Assembly: GCA_947259225.1 (NCBI GenBank)
Contig: CAMYLK010000018.1
Coordinates: 1-64,000 of the forward strand
Reading direction: 5' to 3'
From: an uncultured Desulfobulbaceae bacterium
GTDB taxonomy: Bacteria > Desulfobacterota > Desulfobulbia > Desulfobulbales > Desulfobulbaceae
DNA length: 64,000 nt
In this document: one piece after another, positions 25,793-34,693 of the stretch
How the letters are laid out: each line of letters opens with the position of its first letter
Numbering within the stretch: position 1 is the stretch's first letter
Notes under the pieces: generated by a model
Seen by the model: the letters and a program-made list of their open reading frames with translations, nothing else
Database searches by the model: none
Told to the model about the DNA's origin: nothing
Position numbers and translations under genes: made by a program

Positions 25793-26917
25793 ATGGGACT
25801 TATGCAACAGGTTGACTTTCTGAAGAGTGATCCTTTTACCCTGGGGGTAGAGCTTGAATTTCAGGTTCTTGACCCCAACAGCCTTGATCTTGTTCCCCGG
25901 GCTGAAAATTTGTATGCCCAGATACCGTCTTCGGTAAAAAACAGGATTGCCTTTGAATTCCTCCAGTCTATTTTCGAGGTGCAGACCGGAATATGCAGTT
26001 CTGTTGATGAGGTGGAGGAGGACCTGAGCCATACGGTAAAGGTCGCAGAAGAAGCTGCCTATGCCTGCGGATGTTTTCTCTTTGCTTCTGGTATTCATCC
26101 TTTTGCCCGCCCGGAATCGCAAATAGTGACTGATAACGAGCGCTATACACGAATTATGGAGGAATTGCAGTATGTGGGCCGTCAGTTTATTTCCCAGGGC
26201 CTTCATGTACATGTCGGCATGCCTGATCGTGAAACCGCCATTCAGGTCTGTGATGTCATTCAGGCGTATCTCCCCCTGTTTTTGAGTTTGAGTACATCTT
26301 CTCCCTTTTTCCAAGGAGAGGACACGGGTTTCCAGTCTTACAGAACGAAACTGTTCGAGGCGCTTCCCCTGGCGGGCATGGCTAATTTTCTGGGCAGTTG
26401 GGAAGGATATGAGAACCAGATCCTGACACTGATCCAGGCGGGTATTATTCATGAAATCCGTGATCTGTGGTGGGAGATCAGGCCCAGCCCCTATTTCGGG
26501 ACAGTTGAGATCCGCATTTGTGATATGCCTTCCAATTTTCAGGATATCCTCGCCCTGACGGCGATTATTCAGGCACTGGCAGTGTATATTGTGGAAGAAC
26601 AGTTACAGCAACGGCGTATCAACCCCCAGATATTACGATACAACAAATGGCAGGCAGCCCGGCACGGCTTTGCCGGTAGTTTTAATGACCCTTTCAATCT
26701 TCTTGCTGACACGCAGCTCTCAGTGAGTGAGTCGGTTGACAGGCTCATGGATATACTCGAGCCGGTAATGCAGAGGATGGGTACGGCAAAATGGTGTCGA
26801 CAAATAGAGAAAATCCAGGAAAATGGAACCAGTACCGATAAACAGCGGCACCTTGTGGCCGAGTTTGAAACCTATAAGAACATGATATTAAAACTCCATA
26901 AAGAGTTCTGGGTATGA
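25793..26917 (+). CDS. Carboxylate-amine ligase, GCS2 family (YbdK-like)
   Basis: About 374 residues. The ATP-grasp-like glutamate-cysteine ligase type 2 signatures GVELEFQVLD near the N terminus and WWEIRPSPYFGTVEIRICD at about 220-240 are clear. Family members join cysteine or another amine to the gamma-carboxylate of glutamate. YbdK itself has only weak gamma-glutamylcysteine activity, so the true substrate is open. The start is 25793 or 25802; both avoid the long overlap with the M20 gene that an earlier in-frame ATG at 25736 would create. Its stop overlaps the GGT start (ATGA). Confidence 0.9.
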   Translation: MGLMQQVDFLKSDPFTLGVELEFQVLDPNSLDLVPRAENLYAQIPSSVKNRIAFEFLQSIFEVQTGICSSVDEVEEDLSHTVKVAEEAAYACGCFLFASGIHPFARPESQIVTDNERYTRIMEELQYVGRQFISQGLHVHVGMPDRETAIQVCDVIQAYLPLFLSLSTSSPFFQGEDTGFQSYRTKLFEALPLAGMANFLGSWEGYENQILTLIQAGIIHEIRDLWWEIRPSPYFGTVEIRICDMPSNFQDILALTAIIQALAVYIVEEQLQQRRINPQILRYNKWQAARHGFAGSFNDPFNLLADTQLSVSESVDRLMDILEPVMQRMGTAKWCRQIEKIQENGTSTDKQRHLVAEFETYKNMILKLHKEFWV

Positions 26918-28446
26918 CCAGGTATTCGAAATCTGTCGTTGCCACCGGGCACGAGCTGGTCAGCAAGGCTGCCGCAGATACACTGCTCATTGGCGGGAAT
27001 GCTTTTGACGCAGTTGTTGCCGCAGGATTTGCCGGAGCTGTGGCTGAACAGACTCTTACAAGCCTTGGAGGGGGAGGTTTCCTTCTTGCCCGAACTTCCG
27101 GTGTGGCAGGTCCTGTTGAAGAGATTTTTTTTGATTTTTTTGTGGATACTCCGGGGCGAGGGCTTGACCGGATGCCGGATCCGCATTTTTTCCCGGTAAA
27201 TATTGATTTTGGCGGTTCCGGCCAGATATTCAATGTCGGAATGGGATCCGTTGCCGTGCCGGGAACCCTGAAAGGACTCCTGCATGTTCAAAAGCGTCTT
27301 GGCCGCATATCGCTGAGTGAAGTCCTGCTGCCGGCGAAAGAGATGGCTGCGGGTCATAAGCTTAATGATTTCCAGGCATCTTTTCTGAGGATGCTGCACC
27401 CGATAATGATCCTGACAAGGACCGGTCGGAACCTGTACGAACCGGGAGGCCGGTACATGAAGTCAGGCGATGTGCTGGTGAACAGTCAGATGGCAGATTT
27501 TCTTGACACTCTTACAGAAGATGATGGCAGGAGCTTTTACAGCGGTGATATTGCCCGTCAGATCGAACAGGATATGAAAGAGGGCCAGGGAATGCTGACC
27601 CGCGAAGATCTGGCATCGTATAAGGTCATTGAGAGAAAGCCCCTCAGAGTTAAATATCGCGACCATACTCTCCTGGCAGGTCCGCCCCCATCCCTCGGCG
27701 GATCTCTGATTACCCTTTCCCTCTCACTGTTGGAGCAGATGGAACCTGTTGATGAATGGGGTTCTTCAGAACACCTGTTGCGCACCACCGGCTTGATGAA
27801 AGAAGTGGAGCGGCTTCGACGCCAGGCGCTGTCAACGCCTGAGGCAATACAAGCATTCCTGGAAAATGGGGACGTTGTGTCTTCAACGGAAAACATCAGG
27901 AGTTTCAGCAGGGGAACAACCCATGTCAGTATTGCCGATCAGGAGGGCAATGTTGCATCAATGACCTGTTCAAACGGAGAGGGCTCAGGCTACTTTGCAC
28001 CCGGGACCGGTATTATGCTGAACAACATGATGGGTGAGGATGATCTCCATCCCGAAGGATTTCACTCAAGTCCACCGGGAATGAGGGTGTCATCCATGAT
28101 GTCTCCCTCGGTGGTCCTCAAGGACGGTGAAGTGAGAATTGTTCTCGGCAGCGGGGGGTCAAAGAGAATTCGGACGGCGATGTCGCAGGTTTTGAGCCAG
28201 ATAATTGATTTCAAACGGGACATAGCCATCGCGGTAAATGCTCCGCGACTGCACTGGGACGGAGAAGTGCTTCAGGTTGAACCCGGTTTCCCGGAGGAAT
28301 CAATGGAGGCTCTGTCAAAGGTGGTTCCGGTCAACCTCTGGAAGGAACGAAATGTGTACTTCGGCGGAGTGCATACTGTCATCCCGGGTGAAGAGGGTGT
28401 AGGGGACCCGCGCCGCGGCGGTGCTGTGGTCATGGTGTCAGTTTGA
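26914..28446 (+). CDS. ggt: Gamma-glutamyltransferase family Ntn-hydrolase, no signal peptide
   Basis: 510 residues. The self-cleavage nucleophile is T335 in TTHVSIADQEGNVASM, which divides large and small subunits. N-terminal GGNAFDAVVAAGFA and the C-terminal glycine loop GSGGSKRIRTA also match the family. Most bacterial GGTs are exported, but here the N terminus (MTRYSKSVVATGHELVSKAA) has no signal peptide, so the enzyme should be cytoplasmic. The pairing with a gamma-glutamyl ligase and peptide permeases suggests hydrolysis or transfer of gamma-glutamyl groups inside the cell. It overlaps the genes on both sides by 4 bp. Confidence 0.9.
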   Translation: MTRYSKSVVATGHELVSKAAADTLLIGGNAFDAVVAAGFAGAVAEQTLTSLGGGGFLLARTSGVAGPVEEIFFDFFVDTPGRGLDRMPDPHFFPVNIDFGGSGQIFNVGMGSVAVPGTLKGLLHVQKRLGRISLSEVLLPAKEMAAGHKLNDFQASFLRMLHPIMILTRTGRNLYEPGGRYMKSGDVLVNSQMADFLDTLTEDDGRSFYSGDIARQIEQDMKEGQGMLTREDLASYKVIERKPLRVKYRDHTLLAGPPPSLGGSLITLSLSLLEQMEPVDEWGSSEHLLRTTGLMKEVERLRRQALSTPEAIQAFLENGDVVSSTENIRSFSRGTTHVSIADQEGNVASMTCSNGEGSGYFAPGTGIMLNNMMGEDDLHPEGFHSSPPGMRVSSMMSPSVVLKDGEVRIVLGSGGSKRIRTAMSQVLSQIIDFKRDIAIAVNAPRLHWDGEVLQVEPGFPEESMEALSKVVPVNLWKERNVYFGGVHTVIPGEEGVGDPRRGGAVVMVSV

Positions 28447-29495
28447 GTGGATATATCCTGAAACGGATTCTGCTGATGATCCCGACTCTTTTCGGGGTTA
28501 TGCTGATCACTTTTGTCGTCACCCAGTTTGTTCCCGGCGGGCCGGTCGAAAGAATTATGGCCGAGATCGAAGGACATGGGAAAGGCGGTGAAGCTGTTTC
28601 CGGTTCTACCGGAGCACTTTATCAGGGTGACAGAGGGCTTGATCAGGAACGGCTGGAGCAGCTGAAAAAACTTTATGGTTTTGACCAGCCTCCCATGGAA
28701 CGTTTTGTCTCAATGATGTCGAACTACCTGGTCTTTGATTTTGGGGACAGTTACTATCACCATAAAAGTGTTGTTGATCTGGTCATTTCCAAGCTCCCTG
28801 TTTCCATGTCCCTGGGCCTCTGGTCCTTTTTCATTGTTTATCTTACATGTATCCCTCTTGGTATTGCCAAGGCGGTACGGGATGGCTCAAAGTTTGATGT
28901 ATTCTCCAGTACGGTCATCCTTGTCGGCTACGCGATACCGGGCTTTGTTCTTGGAATTATTCTGATCGTCCTGTTCGGTGGCGGCAGTTTCTGGAATATA
29001 TTTCCACTCAGGGGCCTGGTGTCGGATAACTGGAGTGAACTACCCCTGCTGGTAAAAATACTGGATTACCTCTGGCACATGGTTCTGCCAGTGACGGCAA
29101 GCACGGTGAGCAGTCTTGCAATCATGACCCTGCTGACCAAGAACAGCTTTCTTGAGGAAATTCGCAAGCAGTACGTGATGACCGCCAGGGCAAAAGGACT
29201 TGCAGAGAACCAGGTCCTGTACAAGCATATTTTCCGCAACGCGATCATCCCCATTATTACCGGCTTTCCCGGAACTTTCATTACCGCCTTTTTTACAGGC
29301 AGTCTTCTTATAGAGACCATTTTTTCACTCGACGGTATGGGGCTTCTTGCTTATAACTCCGTGATAAGCAGAGATTACCCTGTGGTCCTTGGGACACTGT
29401 ATTTTTTTACAATTATCGGGCTTATTTCTAGACTGTTGTCTGATCTTTGTTATGTGGTTGTCGACCCGCGAATCAGTTTTGAGAAAATGCAGTAA
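28443..29495 (+). CDS. yejB: Oligopeptide ABC permease, YejB/DppB-like
   Basis: 350 residues with about six membrane helices. The N terminus YILKRILLMIPTLFGVMLITF is typical of DppB/OppB permeases. The long insert with GLDQERLEQLKKLYGFDQPPMERF and the EAA-type loop TARAKGLAENQVLYKHIFRNA resemble YejB, the inner-membrane permease for microcin C-like peptides. It starts at a TTG that overlaps the GGT stop (TTGA). The YejE-like permease follows 9 bp later. Confidence 0.9.
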   Translation: MSGYILKRILLMIPTLFGVMLITFVVTQFVPGGPVERIMAEIEGHGKGGEAVSGSTGALYQGDRGLDQERLEQLKKLYGFDQPPMERFVSMMSNYLVFDFGDSYYHHKSVVDLVISKLPVSMSLGLWSFFIVYLTCIPLGIAKAVRDGSKFDVFSSTVILVGYAIPGFVLGIILIVLFGGGSFWNIFPLRGLVSDNWSELPLLVKILDYLWHMVLPVTASTVSSLAIMTLLTKNSFLEEIRKQYVMTARAKGLAENQVLYKHIFRNAIIPIITGFPGTFITAFFTGSLLIETIFSLDGMGLLAYNSVISRDYPVVLGTLYFFTIIGLISRLLSDLCYVVVDPRISFEKMQ

Positions 29496-29504
29496 CTAAA
29501 ACCC

Positions 29505-30539
29505 ATGGTCAAGAAAAAAAGAAGGAACACCCTGACCAGGAGACGCTGGTACAGTTTTCGGAAAAATAAAAGAGGATTCTACAGTCTGATAATTTTTTCC
29601 CTGCTCTTCATCACCAGCCTTTTTGCCGAATTTCTCAGTAACGATAAACCTTTTCTGGTCAAATATGAAGAGAGCTATTTCTTCCCGATATTCAAGGTTT
29701 ATCCGGAGACTGTTTTTGACGGGGACTTTGAGTCGGAAACCGATTACCGGGATGAGTATATTCTGGAGAAGCTTACAACGAACGGTAATTATGCTCTCTT
29801 CCCCCTCAATCCGCACAGCTACAATTCTATCAATCTGAATCTTGTCGTTCCGGTTCCTTCACCGCCAGCCAGAGAAAACATTCTTGGAACTGATGATCGG
29901 GGCAGGGACGTATTGGCCCGCCTTATATACGGTTTCAGGTTGTCAGTTCTTTTTGGGTTTGCGCTCACTCTTATAGGGACAGTGCTCGGAATAATAGCAG
30001 GGGCAATCCAGGGTTATTTCGGCGGTAGAATTGATATCACTTTTCAGAGGTTTATTGAGATCTGGGGAGCAATGCCGGAACTGTACCTGCTGATCATTTT
30101 TGCCTCGATATTCAAGCCAAGCGTACTTCTGCTGCTCATCCTTCTTTCCATGTTCGGATGGATGGGCCTTTCCGATTATGTGCGGGCCGAGTTTCTCAAG
30201 GGAAGGAACATGGAATATATCAATGCGGCAAAGGCCCTTGGAGTTGGTAATCTAACAATTATGTACAGGCATCTGCTGCCTAATGGTATGACACCGGTCA
30301 TAACCTTCCTCCCTTTTCGCATGTCCGGGTCTATTCTGGCTCTTACCAGTCTGGATTTCCTCGGGCTTGGAGTCCCTCCTTCAACACCGAGCCTGGGAGA
30401 ACTGCTGGCACAGGGAAAGGCCAATATTGACGCATGGTGGCTTTCATTGTCCACTTTTATCGTTCTGGTCGGCACCCTTGTTCTGTTGATTTTCATCGGC
30501 GAGGCTCTCAGGGAAGCCTTCGATCCGAGGAAGCAGTGA
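29505..30539 (+). CDS. yejE: Oligopeptide ABC permease, YejE/DppC-like
   Basis: 344 residues. A basic N terminus (KKKRRNTLTRRRWYSFRKNK) leads into TM1. A periplasmic stretch with HSYNSINLNL and NILGTDDRGRDVLARLIYG follows, and then the DppC-type core with the EAA loop (INAAKALGVGNLTIMYRHLLPNG). It is the last gene of the run. Neither a binding protein (YejA) nor an ATPase (YejF) follows; the next gene is on the opposite strand, so those parts must be encoded elsewhere. Confidence 0.9.
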   Translation: MVKKKRRNTLTRRRWYSFRKNKRGFYSLIIFSLLFITSLFAEFLSNDKPFLVKYEESYFFPIFKVYPETVFDGDFESETDYRDEYILEKLTTNGNYALFPLNPHSYNSINLNLVVPVPSPPARENILGTDDRGRDVLARLIYGFRLSVLFGFALTLIGTVLGIIAGAIQGYFGGRIDITFQRFIEIWGAMPELYLLIIFASIFKPSVLLLLILLSMFGWMGLSDYVRAEFLKGRNMEYINAAKALGVGNLTIMYRHLLPNGMTPVITFLPFRMSGSILALTSLDFLGLGVPPSTPSLGELLAQGKANIDAWWLSLSTFIVLVGTLVLLIFIGEALREAFDPRKQ

Positions 30540-30735
30540 ATCAGGTGATCAGGAGTTTAGGTGTTTAGGTGACTAGGTATTCAGGTATTTAGGGGCTTAA
30601 TGATTTAGGCTGAAAATTGTCATTCGGACTATTTTTGTCATTTCGACCGCAGGGAGAAATTTTATCCCCATCAACCTAATCCCCTTCAGCCTAAACTCCT
30701 CAATACCTAAAAATTTCAACTCGCTTCATTATTGA
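30540..30735. repeat. Low-complexity TTTAGGTGTTTAGG / GCCTAAACTCC repeats
   Basis: The spacer after yejE is made of short degenerate units (AGGAGTTTAGGTGTTTAGG, then ATTTAGGGGCTTAATG) and their inverted form near 30672-30710 (CCTAATCCCCTTCAGCCTAA). In the centre (about 30618-30660) lie GTCATTCGGAC and GTCATTTCGACCGCAGGGAG, half-copies of the hairpin element at 4860. No gene is visible. Confidence 0.6.
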
Positions 30736-30740
30736 GAACA

Positions 30741-30769
30741 AATAAAAAGGCCGGCTAAAAGCCGGCCTT
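30741..30769 (-). terminator. Intrinsic terminator of the roadblock-MglA-repeat-protein operon
   Basis: A perfect 10-bp stem AAGGCCGGCT (30747-30756) / AGCCGGCCTT (30760-30769) with a 3-nt loop. Read on the minus strand it is followed by TTTTTATT. It lies 32 bp after the stop of the gene at 30801. Confidence 0.88.
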
Positions 30770-30800
30770 GTGTATACATATGCTGTTTTGCTTGAGTGTA

Positions 30801-33140
30801 TTATGAACCCAGCTGAGCGCGCAGGTTTTTTATCTCCTCTTTCAGCAATTCAATTTCCTGCCTGAGTTCATTCTCCTGCTCCTGAAAGTGAGATCGGATC
30901 TGCGCAACAGAAGCCTGGTATTCTTCTTCAGACTTCATAGGCCTGGCCATCCGGTTTACACCTGCATCCTCTTCCTCGGCAAGGGCTGGTGTGAGAAGCA
31001 TTTCGTCATCTGCTTCAGCAACTTCATGTTCTACGGCAGCAGGTTCTTCTTCGCCAAAGAAGGTGTCAAGCTTATCAGCCAACTCCTCTGAGGGTTCTTC
31101 TTCGAGGATTTCAGTTCCTTCACTTTCATCACCGGAAAGGGCAGGCGCAATGTCGCCTTCATCCTCAAACATGGCCTCAAAGCCTTCGGCTGGCTCTTCT
31201 GAAGCAGGTGCAGTTTCTTCAGTCACCTCCTCAGAAGGGAGTTCGGCTTCAGCAACTGCAGCCGGTTCTTCGTCACCGAAGAACCCTTCAAGTCTTTCAT
31301 CCAAGCCTTCAGGTGGCTCTTCAAGTTCCCCTTCGACTCCAAATCCAGCATCTTCAGGCGAACCTGCAAGAGCAGGGACTATTTCCTCTTCAGCTTCGAA
31401 AGATTCTTCCGGCTCTTCGACAGCTTCAGCGATACCTTCAGCTTCTTCTACAGCAGCCGGCGGGGGTTCAGCTCCTTCAAACGGGGCCACCTCTTCTTCA
31501 CTGCCAAAGAAGGACTCAAGTTTTTCTGCCAGTTCTTCCACTGGCTCTTCTTCCAGGATTTCAGTTCCTTCACTATCATCACCGGCAAGGGCGGGTGCTA
31601 TATCAGATTCTTCCAGGGTTTCTGCTTCAGCAAGTGAGGGAGCTTCCTCAAACTCTTCTTCACCTTCCAGGGCAGGTGCTACAGGTTCTTCTGTAATAGC
31701 AACTTCAGTTTCGGGAGCAGGTTCTGGCGGTGCAACTTTTTCATCCTCACCAAAGAAAAATTCCAATTTGTCAGCCAGTTCTTCTGTTGGCTCTTCTTCA
31801 AGAATTTCAGTTCCTTCACCCTCATCACCGGAAAGAGCTGGCGCAATTTCAGCTTCTTCCCCGGTTTCTGCCTCAGCAAATACAGCAGCCTCCTCGAGCT
31901 CTTCTTCACCATCCAGTGCAGGTGCCACAGGTTCTTCTGCAACAGCCGTTTCAGGCTCGGGAGCAGGTTCTGGCGGCGCAACCGTTTCATCACCACCAAA
32001 GAATGATTCCAATTTGTCAGCCAGTTCCTCGGGCGGCTCCTCTTCCAGAATTTCTGTTCCTTCTCCCACGTCACCGGCAAGTGCTGGAGCAATTTCACCA
32101 TCTGCGCCAGGGGCTTCATCGGTAAAAGTCTCAAGTTCTTCTTCAGTTTCTGCAGCAAAAGCCGGCGCTTCATCAGTTATTTTATCTGCGGGCTCTTCCT
32201 CAATTGTCTCAATTGCTTCCTCTTCCAGGACCTCAACACCTTCGGAGGCGGCCCCGGCAATGAGTGCTTTGAGGTTGTTCAGGCTGTTGACTTGTTCAAC
32301 AATAATGCTCTGGCGCTCTTCATCGTCAAGTTCACCGTCTTCAATAAGCCTGGCAAGTCCTTCACAGAAGCTGTGAAGGAGGGAGAATGACTCGGGATGA
32401 GCCTGACCCTTTTCTTCCGAGATATATGAATTGAGAGAAGACAGACCTTGAACCAGGACTAGAATATAACGGTCATCGGAGAATTTTTCTTTCAGGGAAT
32501 CAAGCTGTTCAGTTAATCGCTCAAGACTTTCATCCGTGATTTCCCAGTCAAGTTCCAGGATAACTGCCCTTAGACCCCTTAATGCCTCGGAGTCGGTAAT
32601 AGCAATTCCAAGTTCTTTGGCTTCGGCTGTAGGAGGAACTGGGGCTTCAACGCCATGCCGCTGCGCGATCTGATACTGTAATATTTTAAATTTTCGGACG
32701 TCTGCCTTAAGAAGTGCTGTTATCTCCGAACCTGTAATTGTTTCTGAAGAAAGAATTTTTTCGAAGTCATAGTAGAGGGTGAGGAGCAGCTTTATAGAGT
32801 TGGGGTGGGCACGAGCTCCTTCGCTTTGAATATAATGTCCGATCTTGGAAAGACCCTGCAGATAGACCTGGGAAACCTTGTCGGCCTCCAAAATGTCAAG
32901 ACTTTTGAGACGATCGATTTCATCAGCAAGGTCCTGGAGGGTGTCATCAGTAATTTCCCAGTCAAGGGAAAGGACGATTGACTTGAGTTCGGTGAGAGGT
33001 GAATCTTCTTCTGAAGTGAATTCGAACAGATCTACATCGTCCGTATCGAAATCCTCATCCAGAAATCGAGTCAGATCATCAACTTGATCAGATTTTTCAT
33101 GTTTTTTCTGGTTATTCTCGGATGTATTCATGAAGTCCAC
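30801..33140 (-). CDS. Large acidic repeat protein with duplicated N-terminal domain and C-terminal coiled coil
   Basis: 779 residues. Two copies of an approximately 110-residue helical domain lie at about 50-160 and 185-295; each contains LDWEITDxxLxxLxxxxxxLK and a later VxLVQGLSxLxxYIxxExxxAHP pattern. Then comes a very acidic Glu/Ala/Pro region (about 300-725) with four near-identical EGTEILEEEP units and one degenerate, each followed by ELADKLExFFG. A short coiled coil closes the protein (QEQENELRQEIELLKEEIKN). It has no signal peptide. It lies downstream of an MglA-like GTPase and a roadblock protein, so it is probably a scaffold or effector in that system. I know no named family for the whole protein. 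Confidence 0.85.
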   Translation of the reverse strand: MDFMNTSENNQKKHEKSDQVDDLTRFLDEDFDTDDVDLFEFTSEEDSPLTELKSIVLSLDWEITDDTLQDLADEIDRLKSLDILEADKVSQVYLQGLSKIGHYIQSEGARAHPNSIKLLLTLYYDFEKILSSETITGSEITALLKADVRKFKILQYQIAQRHGVEAPVPPTAEAKELGIAITDSEALRGLRAVILELDWEITDESLERLTEQLDSLKEKFSDDRYILVLVQGLSSLNSYISEEKGQAHPESFSLLHSFCEGLARLIEDGELDDEERQSIIVEQVNSLNNLKALIAGAASEGVEVLEEEAIETIEEEPADKITDEAPAFAAETEEELETFTDEAPGADGEIAPALAGDVGEGTEILEEEPPEELADKLESFFGGDETVAPPEPAPEPETAVAEEPVAPALDGEEELEEAAVFAEAETGEEAEIAPALSGDEGEGTEILEEEPTEELADKLEFFFGEDEKVAPPEPAPETEVAITEEPVAPALEGEEEFEEAPSLAEAETLEESDIAPALAGDDSEGTEILEEEPVEELAEKLESFFGSEEEVAPFEGAEPPPAAVEEAEGIAEAVEEPEESFEAEEEIVPALAGSPEDAGFGVEGELEEPPEGLDERLEGFFGDEEPAAVAEAELPSEEVTEETAPASEEPAEGFEAMFEDEGDIAPALSGDESEGTEILEEEPSEELADKLDTFFGEEEPAAVEHEVAEADDEMLLTPALAEEEDAGVNRMARPMKSEEEYQASVAQIRSHFQEQENELRQEIELLKEEIKNLRAQLGS

Positions 33141-33170
33141 ACCAGCTGATTCATCAAGATTAAATGCCCT

Positions 33171-33776
33171 TTAAGAAAGTTTCTTCTGAATATGCATTAC
33201 TGTCAGTGATATAATTTTCTTCAATGTTTCAGGAACGTTGTAACCTGTCAGGGCGCTTGCCTCAAAAGAAGGTACTTTCAGCTTACTGTTGAGGTCCTTT
33301 TCAAGCACCTCGGATGGTAGAATAGGTACACCCTGATTGCGGAGGTCGACTTTATTGTACTGCATGACAAGTGGAATGCGGAAAATGGACTCTTTAAAAT
33401 CAAGAAGGTTCTCGTGAAGCTGGTTCAGGGACCGGATGTTCTTTTCTCGCATCTGCTTTTGAGCATCAGCAACAAAAACCAAACCGTCAACACCTTTGAG
33501 AACCAGTTTACGGGTGGCGTTATATTTTACCTGACCCGGTACGGTATAAAGCTGAATTTTTATATCAAACCCCTTAATCTGCCCCATATCAAAAGGAAGA
33601 AAGTCAAAAAACAACGTTCTGTCGCCGTGTGTTTTCAGGCTGACCATTTCAGATTGGATCTGTTCTTTAAATCTTCTGTTTATATATTCCAGGTTGGTTG
33701 TTTTTCCACCTCGACCCGGCCCATAGTAGACAATTTTAACCTGGACAACTTTGTCCTTTAAATTAATGAAGCTCAA
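33171..33776 (-). CDS. MglA-like small Ras-family GTPase
   Basis: 201 residues. The P-loop is GPGRGGKTT (19-27) and the G3 equivalent is TVPGQ, as in MglA rather than the DxxG of most GTPases. G4 is NKVDL and the SAL-type motif is SALTGYN. In Myxococcus MglA sets cell polarity and drives gliding together with the roadblock protein MglB. The partner candidate is the next upstream gene (33843) on the same strand, 66 bp away. The ribosome site AGGAGAATATC is good. Confidence 0.92.
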   Translation of the reverse strand: MSFINLKDKVVQVKIVYYGPGRGGKTTNLEYINRRFKEQIQSEMVSLKTHGDRTLFFDFLPFDMGQIKGFDIKIQLYTVPGQVKYNATRKLVLKGVDGLVFVADAQKQMREKNIRSLNQLHENLLDFKESIFRIPLVMQYNKVDLRNQGVPILPSEVLEKDLNSKLKVPSFEASALTGYNVPETLKKIISLTVMHIQKKLS

Positions 33777-33842
33777 GATATTCTCCTGCTGACGGTGTTC
33801 CAGAAACGATCAGTGAAAGTTCTGCTGGAAAGAACTGCCGGT

Positions 33843-34235
33843 TTATGTCCAAAGCTTCTTGATTTCCTCAATGGCTTCAACGACATTGAGCCGCAGAAAA
33901 CCGAGAGAAATGTCCTTGCCGAACATGCTTATAAGTAGAAGTTCATCATCTACTTTGCTGAAATGGATGTTAGCGTCGGTACCCTTGTGGAACAGCAGGG
34001 AAAATTCCTGTTCACCAACAAGTTTGGCCATTGCATCAACAGTCGCAAAGTTTCCTGCCGCCAGTGCAGCAAAAGAATAGACATCGTACTTGCTTTTGCC
34101 GGCGTCTTTTGCTGTAATGATGTTGCCTGCCATGTCGATGACAATGACGCAGTCAACGCCTATGCTAATGAGTTTTTCCGTCAAGATCTCATCCATTTTT
34201 TCAAGCTGCTCTTGACTGACGACACCGTAATTCAT
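33843..34235 (-). CDS. Roadblock/LC7 protein (MglB-like)
   Basis: 130 residues with the roadblock fold: EKLISIGVDCVIVIDMAGNI near 25-45, then the FAALAAGNFATVDAMAKLVG helix and ISMFGKDISLGFLRLNV. Such proteins bind MglA-type GTPases and may act as GTPase-activating or exchange factors. It is the first gene of a three-gene operon with the GTPase and the acidic repeat protein. AGAGGT lies 7 nt before the ATG. Confidence 0.88.
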   Translation of the reverse strand: MNYGVVSQEQLEKMDEILTEKLISIGVDCVIVIDMAGNIITAKDAGKSKYDVYSFAALAAGNFATVDAMAKLVGEQEFSLLFHKGTDANIHFSKVDDELLLISMFGKDISLGFLRLNVVEAIEEIKKLWT

Positions 34236-34693
34236 GATTTTTTTACCTCTTCAGCGTGCCCTATCTATGCACATTTATAGGAAAAAATTAAAATATATTT
34301 CTAATCAAAATCTAGTATACGATAGAAATATAATTATATGAAGTTGTTTTTTATTAATTTTAATCTTTTTTCTACTTTTTTCATACAAATGTCAATGTTT
34401 TATGAAAAATTATCATCCTGTCTTGTATAGGCTTAAAACCTCGCTTTATTGCAATTCAATGGCAGCAAGATTTGTCAAATATATTATTTTTTAAAACGGT
34501 TTCCGCAATCAATCATTATAGACCCACACATCGTTTGCAATAAGTGACATTATTACAATCAGTTGAACTGGATTGGCCCAGTCAAAATATCTTTTATTTG
34601 TTCTTGACAGTTTCACTGTCATGGTTATAATAATTGAAAATAGTAATTATTATCATTTAATGTTGATCACAAGTTTGGATGAGGGTATGAACT
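34236..34693. other. 458-bp AT-rich divergent intergenic region
   Basis: It separates the minus-strand roadblock operon from the plus-strand gene at 34694. I see no gene or repeat family in it. The right part contains a strong promoter with a palindrome (34604-34631). The left half is very A/T-rich and could hold the roadblock operon promoter. Confidence 0.6.
34604..34631 (+). promoter_or_regulatory. Consensus sigma-70 promoter with embedded palindromic operator
   Basis: TTGACA (34604-34609), a 16-bp spacer and TATAAT (34626-34631) match both consensus hexamers exactly. A perfect palindrome TGACAGT-TTC-ACTGTCA (34605-34621) covers the -35 box and most of the spacer, the classical place for a repressor. 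It drives the gene at 34694. AAGTTTGGATGAGGG upstream of the ATG gives a weak ribosome site. Confidence 0.8.

Noticed and set aside
30991..32376. 461-codon Ser-rich plus-strand open frame
   Set aside because: Mirror of the repetitive acidic coding sequence on the minus strand; Glu/Ala codons read as Ser on the other strand.
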